Notes under the pieces: generated by a model
The model's database searches: none
Seen by the model: the letters and a program-made list of their open reading frames with translations, nothing else
Told to the model about the DNA's origin: nothing
Assembly (NCBI GenBank): GCA_964540535.1
Contig: CAZIMO010000001.1
Span: forward strand, 186,001-250,000
Source of the DNA: Fimenecus sp964540535
GTDB lineage: Bacteria; Bacillota; Clostridia; Oscillospirales; Acutalibacteraceae
Reading direction: 5' to 3'
Length of the DNA stretch: 64,000 nt
Position numbers and translations under genes: made by a program
Shown: positions 1 through 7,773 of the stretch, piece after piece
Numbering within the stretch: the stretch's first letter is position 1
Layout of the letters: every line of letters starts with the position of its first letter

Positions 1-1
1 T

Positions 2-283
2 AAAAGAATTAAATCAGCATTTGAAAATCTTGATATCAAACGGCATAGCGACCCAAAAAGCATTGAAATTGAGATTGCGGAAAGAGTAATGACTATCCGT
101 GAAGCGATTTTCAGCGAAAGCGAAGAAATTGACATTCAATCTGCCTCGGGCAGAGTTTGCGCAATCCCGACAGTTTCTTGCCCCCCTGCCATACCGATTG
201 CTGTAAGCGGTGAAATAATCACAAATCAACATATTGAGTTGTTTAAACGGTACGGAATTTCCCAAATAAGCGTTATAAAATAA
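2..283 (+). CDS. Orn/Lys/Arg decarboxylase family protein, C-terminal end (partial)
   Basis: The frame is open from the first bases of the window and closes with TAA, giving 93 residues of a protein whose start lies outside. The tail contains a run of the type PPAIPI..SGEII followed by a short hydrophobic end (YGISQISVIK). This matches the C-terminal domain of the PLP-dependent ornithine/lysine/arginine decarboxylases (SpeA/Cad/LdcC fold), where a PPGIP..PGE motif is conserved. Substrate cannot be told from this piece, since the PLP domain is missing. A strong terminator follows directly. The family call is good; the exact enzyme is open. Confidence 0.75.
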   Translation, partial: KRIKSAFENLDIKRHSDPKSIEIEIAERVMTIREAIFSESEEIDIQSASGRVCAIPTVSCPPAIPIAVSGEIITNQHIELFKRYGISQISVIK

Positions 284-285
284 CA

Positions 286-324
286 AAACCGACAGGACTT
301 GATTTTCCTGTCGGTTTGATTTTT
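286..324 (+). terminator. Rho-independent terminator after the decarboxylase
   Basis: A 12-bp perfect stem (AAACCGACAGGA / TCCTGTCGGTTT, 286-297 with 306-317) with an 8-nt loop is followed by GATTTTT. It starts 3 nt after the stop codon. Confidence 0.85.
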
Positions 325-408
325 ATGTGTCTTATAACAATTTGCGGTTGGCGGTATTTTTTATTTCTTTAAATTCATCTTTGATAACTGAACACACAGA
401 AACGGTCA

Positions 409-1704
409 TCAATTTGATATGGGTATTAAAATTACTGTTTTAAATTCATTGTTTTCGTAGGTCCATTCTAATTCGCCTTCATAGTTTTTAAGAGTTTTAT
501 TAACACTTCGCATTCCGTAGCCGTGAATATTTTTATTTTGCTTTCCTGTTACCAAGTTTGTACCGTCTTCTATAGGCTTTACGGAACAACTGTTTTTTAT
601 AAGAATTTTACTGAATCTTTCATCTCTTTCCAATGTTAAACTGACATAAGAATTTTCTTCTTTTTCGGCACTTTCAACCGCATTGCTCAAAAGATTATCG
701 AGTATGGCTGATAAATCATAGTCGCTGATAAATGAAAGGTTTTCGTTGAAAACGTATGTATCAAGCTTTATATGTTTATCTTTGCAAATTAAAGTGTATT
801 TATTTATGATTACATCTAACAATCTATTCTTGGTTTTTGCATTTATAGATATTTCATTCGATTTATCATAAATATTCTGAATATATTCTTTTACGCTTTC
901 TTCATCGGTAAGATTACTGATATTTATAAGGTTATTTCGAATATCGTGAATAAAAATTCGGGTTTCTTCGTCTTTTCTTTCAAGAATATCAAGATATTCC
1001 AAATTGATAGTCTGTTTTTGCTTAACTATTTCCATATCGTGTATCCTTTTTTGATTGGTAATAGCTATTTCATGAACAGCAAAAACAACAATATTGACAA
1101 TGAACATCAATACTATGGCGCTTATGCAAAGTGCGGTTGTTAATGTGGTTTCTTCAAAAAACTGGCTTTGTGTTCTTAAAACAAAAATAATAAAAAGCGT
1201 TGTAACAGGCAATACCGTCAAAAATACAGAAGCTCGTGAGCCTTCTTTTTCTGTCTGTTTTTTTGAGAACAAAGAAATTATAATTAAAAAAATAAAAAAT
1301 ACAAATCTTGAAGCAATGGCTTCTTCTGCAAAAATAGCCAAATCATTTTTGAAATGCATTATATTTAAGTCTAAAATGCCCGACACAAAAAACAGCACTA
1401 AATATTCTGAAAGCCATATCAATGCGCCAATTAACAGTGAATTGAAAATGGCCAATTTCCAATCGCACTTGAACGCTAAAAACATAACCAATCCGAATGC
1501 TATAAAACATGCAATTATATTAACTGCTTCACTGGAAAATGATATTAAAAGCAGCCACAAAATAAAATTTGCTACGAAACAAACAAGCAATGATGTCTTA
1601 AAATTCTTTCTGTAATCAAACAATCTGTGTCCGTACCAAAAGATAATGTATGTATTCAATATGTACACAAAAAACATTGCCGTGCAAAATACCGGCTGAC
1701 TCAT
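409..1704 (-). CDS. AgrC-like membrane histidine kinase (GHKL family)
   Basis: 431 residues. The first ~210 residues are strongly hydrophobic with six or seven predicted membrane segments, followed by a helical linker. The catalytic half has an H-box FIHDIRNN (H253), an N-box LDNLLSNAVES and a G-box GYGMRSV, which places it in the GHKL / HATPase_c_5 group of AgrC, ComD and VirS kinases that sense autoinducing peptides. Its start codon abuts the stop of the LytTR regulator, so the two are co-translated in the order regulator-kinase. The agrD-agrB pair sits 1 kb away on the opposite strand, which supports a peptide ligand made from 3051-3209. Family call is firm; ligand is inferred. Confidence 0.88.
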   Translation of the reverse strand: MSQPVFCTAMFFVYILNTYIIFWYGHRLFDYRKNFKTSLLVCFVANFILWLLLISFSSEAVNIIACFIAFGLVMFLAFKCDWKLAIFNSLLIGALIWLSEYLVLFFVSGILDLNIMHFKNDLAIFAEEAIASRFVFFIFLIIISLFSKKQTEKEGSRASVFLTVLPVTTLFIIFVLRTQSQFFEETTLTTALCISAIVLMFIVNIVVFAVHEIAITNQKRIHDMEIVKQKQTINLEYLDILERKDEETRIFIHDIRNNLINISNLTDEESVKEYIQNIYDKSNEISINAKTKNRLLDVIINKYTLICKDKHIKLDTYVFNENLSFISDYDLSAILDNLLSNAVESAEKEENSYVSLTLERDERFSKILIKNSCSVKPIEDGTNLVTGKQNKNIHGYGMRSVNKTLKNYEGELEWTYENNEFKTVILIPISN

Positions 1705-2412
1705 TTACATACCTCTTTCCATAAACAAAAACATTTTTCTTCTGAACTCTTTTTGCTTTTTAGGCGCAATAGAAATTTCAATATTTTTATCTGAATATCC
1801 CAAGGTAAGAGAATTTCTGTTAAACCGTTTAATATAATTGAAGTTTATTATAAAACTTGCATGAGGTGAAAAAAAATTTAATTCATTTAATTTATCTTTC
1901 CAAAAATCCAACCGTTCTTTAGATATAAGTTCACCGTCAGTTGTTACGATTTTGGTTTTTCTGCCGTAATTTTCACAGTACATAATAGAATTAACGGTAA
2001 TTACAGTTGCTTCATTATCTGAACAAAGCACTTTTATCTCTCGGCTTGAAATCGACTGTAACGCGGCGTCAAGAGAACGGTAAAGTCGGGCTATATCAAT
2101 CGGTTTTGACAAAAATCGGTATACGCCTAATTCAAGCGCGTCGTCAAGAAAATTGGAATGCGCCGTTACAATAATAATGACGGCGTTAGGTGCGCGTTTT
2201 TTTATCTGTTTTCCGGCTTCAATTCCGTCAATATCGGGCATTTCAACATCAAGAAAAGCCAGCTCAAAATCAATTTGACTGTTAATCAAAGCCTCTCCGC
2301 TTTCAAAGCAATAGATTTCAGCATTGATAAGTCTTTCATCAAAATAGGCAGTCAATGCTTCTTTAATCTGATTTCTTATATTCAATTCATCATCGCAAAT
2401 TGCAATATTCAT
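1705..2412 (-). CDS. AgrA-like response regulator (REC-LytTR)
   Basis: 235 residues from the ATG at 2412, which has GGAGTG six bases upstream; a longer in-frame reading to 2448 lacks a site and precedes the conserved MNIAICDDE start. An N-terminal receiver domain shows the acidic pair D7-D8 and the phospho-acceptor D55 in FLDVEMPDIDG, with the conserved lysine in FLSKPID. The second half is a LytTR DNA-binding domain (residues ~135-230) containing the hallmark run FFSPHASFIINFNYIKR. Such regulators bind direct repeats upstream of agr promoters. It directly precedes the kinase gene. Likely target is the divergent agrD promoter region (2940-3050). Confidence 0.88.
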   Translation of the reverse strand: MNIAICDDELNIRNQIKEALTAYFDERLINAEIYCFESGEALINSQIDFELAFLDVEMPDIDGIEAGKQIKKRAPNAVIIIVTAHSNFLDDALELGVYRFLSKPIDIARLYRSLDAALQSISSREIKVLCSDNEATVITVNSIMYCENYGRKTKIVTTDGELISKERLDFWKDKLNELNFFSPHASFIINFNYIKRFNRNSLTLGYSDKNIEISIAPKKQKEFRRKMFLFMERGM

Positions 2413-2447
2413 TAAATTCACTCCATAAAAAATACAATAAACAAACA

Positions 2448-2472
2448 CCGTAAACTAATTATAAGTTTACGG
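2448..2472. terminator. Inverted repeat between XRE gene and agr-type regulator
   Basis: A 9-bp perfect inverted repeat (CCGTAAACT / AGTTTACGG) with a 7-nt spacer that contains TATAAT. On the minus strand it follows the XRE gene and is succeeded by a T-rich but interrupted tract. It may be a weak terminator or attenuator in front of the regulator-kinase pair, or an operator. Confidence 0.45.
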
Positions 2473-2505
2473 CATTTGTTGGAAATTGTCAAATATAATT
2501 ATTTT

Positions 2506-2832
2506 TTAAAGATTTTTATGACTGTCGGCAAGAGCTTTTATTATTATCTTTACCGTTTCAACCTCATCATCTGTTAATTCGCGAAGATATTCTTCAATTT
2601 GCTCATACTTATTCTTTTTTACTATACCAAAGGTAAAATAGTCAATTGTAACATTCAAACAGGTTGCAATATCATATAACAGCTCAATATTTGCCTTAGT
2701 TCTGCCTGTTTCAATGGCTGAAATGTGTTTGACGGAAACATCTACCTTTTCCGCTAACTCTTCTTGAGTCATATTAAGCTTTCTTCTTTGAGTGCTTATA
2801 CGGAATCCCATCATTTTCAAATTCAGTTTCAT
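2506..2832 (-). CDS. XRE-family transcriptional regulator
   Basis: 108 residues from the ATG at 2832 (GGTGAT seven bases upstream); the longer reading to 2859 would begin before the site. Residues ~8-65 form a Cro/C1 helix-turn-helix: MGFRISTQRRKLNMTQEELAEKV, then VSVKHISAIETGR and IELLYDIATCLNVTIDYF. The remaining tail (EEYLRELTDDEVETVKIIIKAL) is the short C-terminal helix common in small Clostridial XRE proteins. It lies upstream of, and on the same strand as, the agrA/agrC-like pair, and is divergent from agrD. It probably sets the basal state of the quorum-sensing island, but its target is not shown by the sequence. Confidence 0.85.
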   Translation of the reverse strand: MKLNLKMMGFRISTQRRKLNMTQEELAEKVDVSVKHISAIETGRTKANIELLYDIATCLNVTIDYFTFGIVKKNKYEQIEEYLRELTDDEVETVKIIIKALADSHKNL

Positions 2833-2960
2833 TAAAATCACCATTAGTGATTTTACCATTAAATAAAACTGCTATACACTATTTGATATTAGAAAAATCT
2901 AATATAAAGTTGTATATTCTAATTATCAGTGGAATATATCACCATTTGTTAGATTAGTTA

Positions 2961-2994
2961 ACATTTTGACAGTAATTTATCATTTTTTTGTATT
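2961..2994 (+). promoter_or_regulatory. Candidate activator-dependent promoter of agrD-agrB
   Basis: TTGACA at 2966-2971 and, 17 bp on, a poor -10 (TGTATT, 2989-2994). A perfect -35 with a weak -10 suits a regulated promoter. GTTAAC just upstream (2957-2962) could be part of a LytTR site, but I cannot see a convincing direct repeat. The XRE gene start at 2832 shares this intergenic stretch. Confidence 0.4.
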
Positions 2995-3050
2995 GATTAT
3001 TGCAGTGATATTATTAAAAATGTATATTTATGGTATTGGGGGTGAAAAAA

Positions 3051-3209
3051 ATGAACACAAAAAACAAAATACAAAATGCATCTGTTAAATTGATGAAAAA
3101 GATGGTTAATCACTCATTAAGAGTTGACGCAAACAATACCACTTGTATGTCGATTTATCAGCCCAAGGCACCGGCAGCGCTTAAAAACTTCAGCAAAATC
3201 GGTAAATAA
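3051..3209 (+). CDS. agrD: AgrD-like autoinducing peptide precursor
   Basis: 52 residues with a GGGGGTG ribosome site 6 bases before the ATG. The layout is that of AgrD: an amphipathic basic leader (residues ~9-24, SVKLMKKMVNHSLRV), a short polar stretch, a single cysteine (C32) in TTCMSIY, then the conserved downstream motif QPKAP and a lysine-rich tail. In clostridial AgrD proteins AgrB cuts before QPK, and the cysteine closes a five-residue thiolactone on the new C-terminus. By that rule the ring would be C32-M-S-I-Y36 with an N-terminal tail ending TT. The stop codon overlaps the agrB start (TAATG). Order is D before B, unlike the staphylococcal B-D order. The precursor call is strong; ring boundaries are inferred. 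Confidence 0.85.
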   Translation: MNTKNKIQNASVKLMKKMVNHSLRVDANNTTCMSIYQPKAPAALKNFSKIGK

Positions 3210-3793
3210 TGATCGGTAACATTTCTTCAAGGCTTGTAAAAAAGCTTATTGATAATAATGTTATTGACAGCACGGAACAAGAACTATATGTATACGGATT
3301 CTTTATGCTATTGTCGCATATAATCTATTTGGTTATTGCTATGATATTCGGAATTTTGTTAAATATAGTTCTTGAAAGTGTTATTTTTTATGTTGCTTTT
3401 CAGTTTATCAGAAGATATGCCGGCGGAATACACGCTTCAAGTGAATTGAAATGCGAATTATCGACTACATTATCAGTTTTTTTATGCCTGTTATGCGTCA
3501 GAATTTGCAAAATTTATAATGCAGATTTAACCGTATTACTGCCCGTAGCGGTATCCGCTGTTTTAATATTTGTGTTATGCCCTCTTGACACGCCCGAAAA
3601 ACCGTTGTCAAGAGAAGAAAAGAAATATTTCAGAAAAATAACATGGATAATACTTACAGTAATTATACTTATTATATGTATAACGCGGTATTTTGAATTG
3701 TATTTTTTAATGTACCCATGCTGTATGAGTATAATCTTAGAAAGCATATTGCTTGTTTTAGGCAAAATAAAAAAATCGTTTGAAACAAACTGA
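3209..3793 (+). CDS. agrB: AgrB-like accessory gene regulator membrane peptidase
   Basis: 194 residues, four to six hydrophobic segments. The family signature is present in full: RRYAGGIHASSELKC, with the two residues that are catalytic in AgrB, H75 and C82, seven residues apart. AgrB cuts the AgrD precursor at the inner membrane face and helps form the thiolactone. The start is fixed by a TAATG overlap with the agrD stop, so translation of the two is coupled. Length fits the family (~190-200). A terminator follows. The partner kinase and regulator lie on the other strand at 409-2412. Confidence 0.9.
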   Translation: MIGNISSRLVKKLIDNNVIDSTEQELYVYGFFMLLSHIIYLVIAMIFGILLNIVLESVIFYVAFQFIRRYAGGIHASSELKCELSTTLSVFLCLLCVRICKIYNADLTVLLPVAVSAVLIFVLCPLDTPEKPLSREEKKYFRKITWIILTVIILIICITRYFELYFLMYPCCMSIILESILLVLGKIKKSFETN

Positions 3794-3834
3794 TAAAAAT
3801 TCGTGTGACAGCATCATAAAAACTATCATTTGCC

Positions 3835-3897
3835 AAAAATCCCACCTGTGTTTATACCAAGCTTAAGGGCTTTGTTGTAACATCGGCGGGATTTTTC
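3835..3897 (+). terminator. Terminator between agrB and the Hpt gene
   Basis: AAAAATCCCACC (3835-3846) pairs with GGCGGGATTTTT (3885-3896) with one mismatch, enclosing ~38 nt; the right arm ends in a T run. It separates two convergent genes and could work in both directions. Confidence 0.6.
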
Positions 3898-3931
3898 TAT
3901 GCGTAATATTTTATTATATAAGTTTGTATTA

Positions 3932-4279
3932 TTAGATTATGGTCTTTATTGCATTGATTGTGATATGGTAGATTTCGGTGACATTTGGAAGCAATGTACA
4001 AGCGGTGTCATAATCCTTTGCACGCAGAGCTTCGGTAATTTCGCTTGCCGATTTGCCTAATTTATCAATTCCGAGATTTGAGCATACTCCTTTAAGCGTA
4101 TGCGCTGCTCTGAAAGCACTGTCATAATCTTTATTTTGCATTGCATTTTCAAGTTCATTAAAGCTTGTATCCTTTAAAAACATCAGTAAAAATTTTTTAA
4201 CACGCTCTTCGGTAAGAAGTCTGCCCATAACAGCGTTATAGTCACCGCCGAAAGTATCAAAGCAATCTTTTAAATTCAT
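3932..4279 (-). CDS. Stand-alone Hpt (histidine phosphotransfer) protein
   Basis: 115 residues from the ATG at 4279, which has GAGGAGA upstream; a longer reading to 4300 places the ribosome site inside the gene. The core AFRAAHTLKGVCSNLGIDKL carries the phospho-accepting H60 of the Hpt four-helix fold, in the canonical HxLKG context. The protein has no other domain, so it should shuttle phosphate between receiver domains. The nearest candidates are the three proteins encoded at 4667-7463. It is cut off from them by a terminator and a tandem repeat, so it has its own transcription, perhaps from TATAAT sequences near 4314-4324. Confidence 0.88.
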   Translation of the reverse strand: MNLKDCFDTFGGDYNAVMGRLLTEERVKKFLLMFLKDTSFNELENAMQNKDYDSAFRAAHTLKGVCSNLGIDKLGKSASEITEALRAKDYDTACTLLPNVTEIYHITINAIKTII

Positions 4280-4352
4280 ATTTATTCTCCTCAGCATCAT
4301 ATCAATTTTTTATATTATATTATAATTCCGTTGTGCGTCAGCCCAAATTGAT

Positions 4353-4588
4353 GATTTCGTAAATGTTTCGTGAGGTTATTATACCATAAGTACGAGGCGG
4401 GATAAGTCGCCGAGTGCTATGATACAATGTTCTCCGAAATACTCAAAATCTTTGATTTTGCAAGTATTTCGTGAGGTTATTATACCGTAAGTACGAGGCG
4501 GAACAAGTCGCCGAGTGCTGCGATACAATGTTCTCCGAAATACTCAAAATCTTTGATTTTGTAAGTATTTCGTGAGGTTATTATACAG
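4353..4588. repeat. 101-bp tandem repeat with palindromic units
   Basis: Two complete 101-bp units plus a partial third. The phrase TTTCGTGAGGTTATTATAC begins at 4366, 4467 and 4568, exactly 101 bp apart. Each junction forms a hairpin: CGAAATACTCAAAATC, a TTT loop, then GATTTTG and AGTATTTCG, at 4435-4471 and again at 4536-4572. The leftmost copy of the right half (from 4353) is diverged. Inside each unit GGCGG and CCGCC-like runs may pair. There is no open reading frame. It lies in the 5' flank of the Hpt gene and resembles a REP/ERIC-type intergenic family. Confidence 0.85.
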
Positions 4589-4610
4589 TATATATAACTA
4601 ACCTGTCAAC

Positions 4611-4650
4611 AAAATCCCCTAAAGCAATCAAACTGCTCTAAGGGATTTTT
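4611..4650 (-). terminator. Terminator of the REC-kinase operon
   Basis: An imperfect inverted repeat, AAATCCCCTAAAGCA against TGCTCTAAGGGATTT, flanked by A and T runs, 17 nt beyond the stop of the REC-kinase gene. Confidence 0.75.
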
Positions 4651-4666
4651 ATACCGGATTAAGTTT

Positions 4667-5743
4667 TTATCTTTTCGGAAACCAAAGTGAAAATTCCGCG
4701 CCCTTGTTTACCTCGCCGTATGCTTGAACCTTTCCGCCGTGGCGCTGCATAATTCGGTGAATTAAGGCAAGTCCTACGCCTGTTCCCTCAAATTCATCTT
4801 CAGAATGAAGCCGTTGAAATACCTTAAACAGCTTTTGAGAATACGCCATATCAAAACCTGCGCCGTTATCACGGACCGTGATTACACGGTACCCTTGCTC
4901 TGTACATCCATATATCTCAATCACAGTTTTTTCACGCTTTGAGGTATATTTTAGAGCATTTGACAGCAGGTTTTTCATTATTATTCTTAAAAGCATCTCG
5001 TCGGCAATAATATTGGGCAAATCGCCGCACTCAAATGTTATTTGACGTTCAGGCGGTTCAAGCTCTTTCAGTTCACTGAACACCTCACTCACAATAGGCT
5101 TGGGGTCTATTTCTCTCGCCTGCGCTTTAACATTGCACATCTTTGAGAAATCCAAAAGACGTTCTATCATATTTTTGGTTTGAACCGATTTGTCGGTTAT
5201 CATATTCATAATATCGTTAATGCTTTCGCTTTGACTGTCCCCCAGTTCGCTGCGAAGCATTTCAATAAGCATATTGATGATATTAAACGGCGCTTTTAAA
5301 TCGTGAGATACCGCAGAGCAGAACTGCGACAGCTCTTGATTGGCGGCAGTTAATTCTCTTTGCTGTGAAGAGATTTGCAAGTGTGTTTTAATTCTGGCAA
5401 GATATTCCTCTTGCAAAAACGGTTTTTTAACATAATCACAACCGCCGACCTCAAAGCCCATACTGATAATTTCGGGACTCGTTTCAGAAGTCAAGAAAAT
5501 AATCGGAATATCACGCATTTTGCTGTTTGATTTAATTATTTTGCAAAGCTCAATGCCGTTGATGTCATTCATTTGAATATCAAGCAGTATCAAATTGGGA
5601 ATATGCCTTTCTAAAAAACGAACAGCCGCCTTTCCGCAATTTGCCACAAACACACGATACCCCTCGGCACGTAAAAGCGTACCCGAATAAGCAATTTGGT
5701 CGGGCATATCATCAACTACAAGTATTTCAGCATAATTTGTCAT
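4667..5743 (-). CDS. Soluble receiver-histidine kinase (REC-HisKA-HATPase)
   Basis: 358 residues with no membrane segment. Residues 1-120 are a receiver domain (D11-D12, acceptor D55 in LLDIQMNDING, KKPF lysine). A short coiled coil leads to a HisKA dimerisation domain with AVSHDLKAPF (H148), followed by a HATPase_c domain: N-box IIMKNLLSNALKY, G1 DNGAGF, G2 GTGVGLAL. The order REC first, then kinase, means the kinase is controlled by phosphorylation of its own front domain, as in cyanobacterial hybrid sensors. It is the last gene of a three-gene operon (REC-Hpt, REC-AraC, REC-kinase) and starts 9 bp after the previous stop. Input signal unknown. Confidence 0.9.
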   Translation of the reverse strand: MTNYAEILVVDDMPDQIAYSGTLLRAEGYRVFVANCGKAAVRFLERHIPNLILLDIQMNDINGIELCKIIKSNSKMRDIPIIFLTSETSPEIISMGFEVGGCDYVKKPFLQEEYLARIKTHLQISSQQRELTAANQELSQFCSAVSHDLKAPFNIINMLIEMLRSELGDSQSESINDIMNMITDKSVQTKNMIERLLDFSKMCNVKAQAREIDPKPIVSEVFSELKELEPPERQITFECGDLPNIIADEMLLRIIMKNLLSNALKYTSKREKTVIEIYGCTEQGYRVITVRDNGAGFDMAYSQKLFKVFQRLHSEDEFEGTGVGLALIHRIMQRHGGKVQAYGEVNKGAEFSLWFPKR

Positions 5744-5752
5744 ATATTATTC

Positions 5753-6529
5753 TCAACTCCTTGGTGAGATTAGCTTCGACTTATATTCGGATGGTGTCAT
5801 ACCCGTGACGTTCTTAAATACCTTTGTAAAGTAATCGACAGAAGAAAAACACAGAATTTCACTGATTTCGTATGTTTTGTAATTTCCTGTACGAATAAGC
5901 TCTTTTGCGTGTTCAATTTTGATTTTTGAGTAAAAATCGTGGAAGGTAATGTCAAAATGCTGTTTAAACAGCTTTCCGAAATAGTCCTTGCTATATCCAA
6001 GCTCTTCTGCAACCTCATCAGCCAATATGATGCTGTCAAAATGCTTGGAACAATACGTAATTACCTGTGTGACAAATAAATCCTGATCGGTAGAAATGTG
6101 CAAAGTATTCATAACCGTCACGATTGCAGGCTCAACCTGTTCGCCGTTATTAAGCTCTTCAATACGGTCTCTTGCACGGTACAAAACCTCTTCAAGCTTT
6201 TTTGCATTCACAGGCTTCAAAAGATAATCGAAAGCACCGAGAACAAGTCCTTGACGGGCATATTCAAATTCATCATAGGAACTTGCAAAAATGACAGGAA
6301 TTTTATTTTCCTTATCTTTGAGCTTTCTAAGCATCTCAATTCCGTCAACAAATGGCATACGGATGTCGGTGAAAATCAAGTCGAATGTTTCATTTTCAAG
6401 AATATCAAGCGCATACTTGCCGTTACTTGCCTCGGCAGAAATTTCAAACCCACATTCAGACCAGGTTTTCATTTTTTTATAGATAAACCGCAGTGCTGTG
6501 TCGTCTTCAACTAAAAGTACCTTATACAT
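5753..6529 (-). CDS. YesN-like response regulator (REC-AraC)
   Basis: 258 residues. The receiver domain has E8-D9-D10 and acceptor D55 (FTDIRMPFVDG) with the KPVNAKK lysine region. The C-terminal third is an AraC-type double helix-turn-helix: LGYSKDYFGKLFKQHF and YEISEILCFSSVDYFTKVFKNVTGMTPSEYKSK. YesN-type regulators usually sit beside YesM membrane kinases and control sugar ABC transporters. Here there is no YesM, only soluble REC proteins, which is unusual. The start overlaps the end of the REC-Hpt gene by 8 bp, so the two are translationally coupled. Confidence 0.9.
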   Translation of the reverse strand: MYKVLLVEDDTALRFIYKKMKTWSECGFEISAEASNGKYALDILENETFDLIFTDIRMPFVDGIEMLRKLKDKENKIPVIFASSYDEFEYARQGLVLGAFDYLLKPVNAKKLEEVLYRARDRIEELNNGEQVEPAIVTVMNTLHISTDQDLFVTQVITYCSKHFDSIILADEVAEELGYSKDYFGKLFKQHFDITFHDFYSKIKIEHAKELIRTGNYKTYEISEILCFSSVDYFTKVFKNVTGMTPSEYKSKLISPRS

Positions 6530-7463
6530 AGCAATCCCCCAAATTGTCTATAATCCATAGAAAATCATAACTGTAAACAGCCTGTTTGAGCCTTTCAAAG
6601 TTATCAAATTCCATATTCGCCTTGAATATTTGAATATGCTCTGAAAAAATGTCAGTAGCAGTAATATCAAACTCATTGCAAAGCGAAATGAAGTTTTCCC
6701 ACAAAAAATGCCAATCAATATCGGCAGCTTCATCCCCTGCCTTATCGGGCAATCCGCCGCTGAAATCAGAAAGCGCCTTAAATGTGGTATTCCATATACC
6801 TATAAAGTCGTCTAAACGATTATAACGGTTTTGTTTCAAATCATCGCTCAAATCACAGGAAGCACGGTGAAGCTTTTCACAGAACAAATTTCCCGAAATT
6901 CCAATGATATTATGGAGAATTTCTCTTGCACGGAGGAATTCTCCGTTTTTTATAAGCTCTTCAAGCTGTTCGCAGTCATGGTTGTGAATACTTAAAAACT
7001 GCGACAGTATGCGCTGCACTGCCGAGGGATCTTTCATAACGGCAAAAAGCGCTTTATCATCAAATACAGTATTGCCTGTGTTTTCGCCGTTTTCTAAAGT
7101 GGGCATTATGTATGAAAATCGCTGTAACAATTCAATAAGCGCAGATTTTTGAAGAGGCTTTACAAGCGCACCGTTCATTTTGCTTCGCAAAAAATCGGGA
7201 TTATCGGGAGTAATCACATCTGCGGAAAGTGCGATAACAGGTGTGTCGGTATTTGCCTCACGAATCATCTCTGTAGCTTGAAATCCGTTCATATCGGGCA
7301 TATGAATATCCATAAGAATCATAAAATACGGTTTTTCCAATGCAAGCCTTACAGCTTCTGAACCGGAGCTTGCTGTTTCAACAGAAAGTCCGCAGCTTTC
7401 AAGCATAAGCTTTTGTATTGCGAGTGTGATTTCGTTATCATCTACTAACAGAATTTCAAGCAT
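6522..7463 (-). CDS. Response regulator with C-terminal Hpt-like domain
   Basis: 313 residues from the ATG at 7463 (AAAGAGGG nine bases upstream); the reading to 7490 begins before that site. The receiver domain is canonical (D8-D9, acceptor D52 in LMDIHMPDMNG, KPLQKS). After a linker, a helical domain around residues 135-230 contains LHNIIGISGNLFCEKLH, which resembles an Hpt active site with its histidine in HNIIG rather than HxLKG. The last ~80 residues are helical with no family I recognise. First gene of the soluble phosphorelay operon; no DNA-binding domain, so it is likely a phosphate relay. The Hpt assignment of the second domain is moderate. Confidence 0.8.
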   Translation of the reverse strand: MLEILLVDDNEITLAIQKLMLESCGLSVETASSGSEAVRLALEKPYFMILMDIHMPDMNGFQATEMIREANTDTPVIALSADVITPDNPDFLRSKMNGALVKPLQKSALIELLQRFSYIMPTLENGENTGNTVFDDKALFAVMKDPSAVQRILSQFLSIHNHDCEQLEELIKNGEFLRAREILHNIIGISGNLFCEKLHRASCDLSDDLKQNRYNRLDDFIGIWNTTFKALSDFSGGLPDKAGDEAADIDWHFLWENFISLCNEFDITATDIFSEHIQIFKANMEFDNFERLKQAVYSYDFLWIIDNLGDCYV

Positions 7464-7727
7464 ACATTTTCCCTCTTTCTTTGCTCGCATATTATATATA
7501 TTTAATATTGTATCATTTTTTATTGCTTTATAAAAGGGGTAATAACTGAAATTTATATGGTTTTTGCGTTTTTTAGGATGTGAGCGGTCATTTTTTTATG
7601 ACATAATATAGACAGTCAGATGAAAGACAACAGCACAAAACACCAAAAAATCAGAAAGAGGTAATATTTTGAAAGCAGGCAGATAAGGAATTTACAGCGT
7701 GTGCCTTTTATTTACGGTAAGTCCCCT

Positions 7728-7756
7728 TTGACAACGGTATTACGCTGTGGTAGAAT
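7728..7756 (+). promoter_or_regulatory. Sigma-A promoter of the EamA transporter
   Basis: TTGACA (7728-7733), 17-bp spacer, TAGAAT (7751-7756); start site about ten bases before the gene's GGTGA site. The rest of 7491-7727 shows no gene; it should contain the promoter of the minus-strand operon, which I cannot place with confidence. Confidence 0.75.
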
Positions 7757-7773
7757 ACAAGCGGTGAATTATA

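Noticed and set aside
1094..1615. A 173-codon plus-strand frame antiparallel to the agrC-like kinase
   Set aside because: It has no ribosome site, low-complexity hydrophilic content and lies wholly within a well-supported gene on the other strand.
2940..3050. Direct repeats for LytTR binding upstream of agrD
   Set aside because: GTTAAC and AGTAAT elements exist, but spacing and match to the LytTR consensus are too poor to claim a site.
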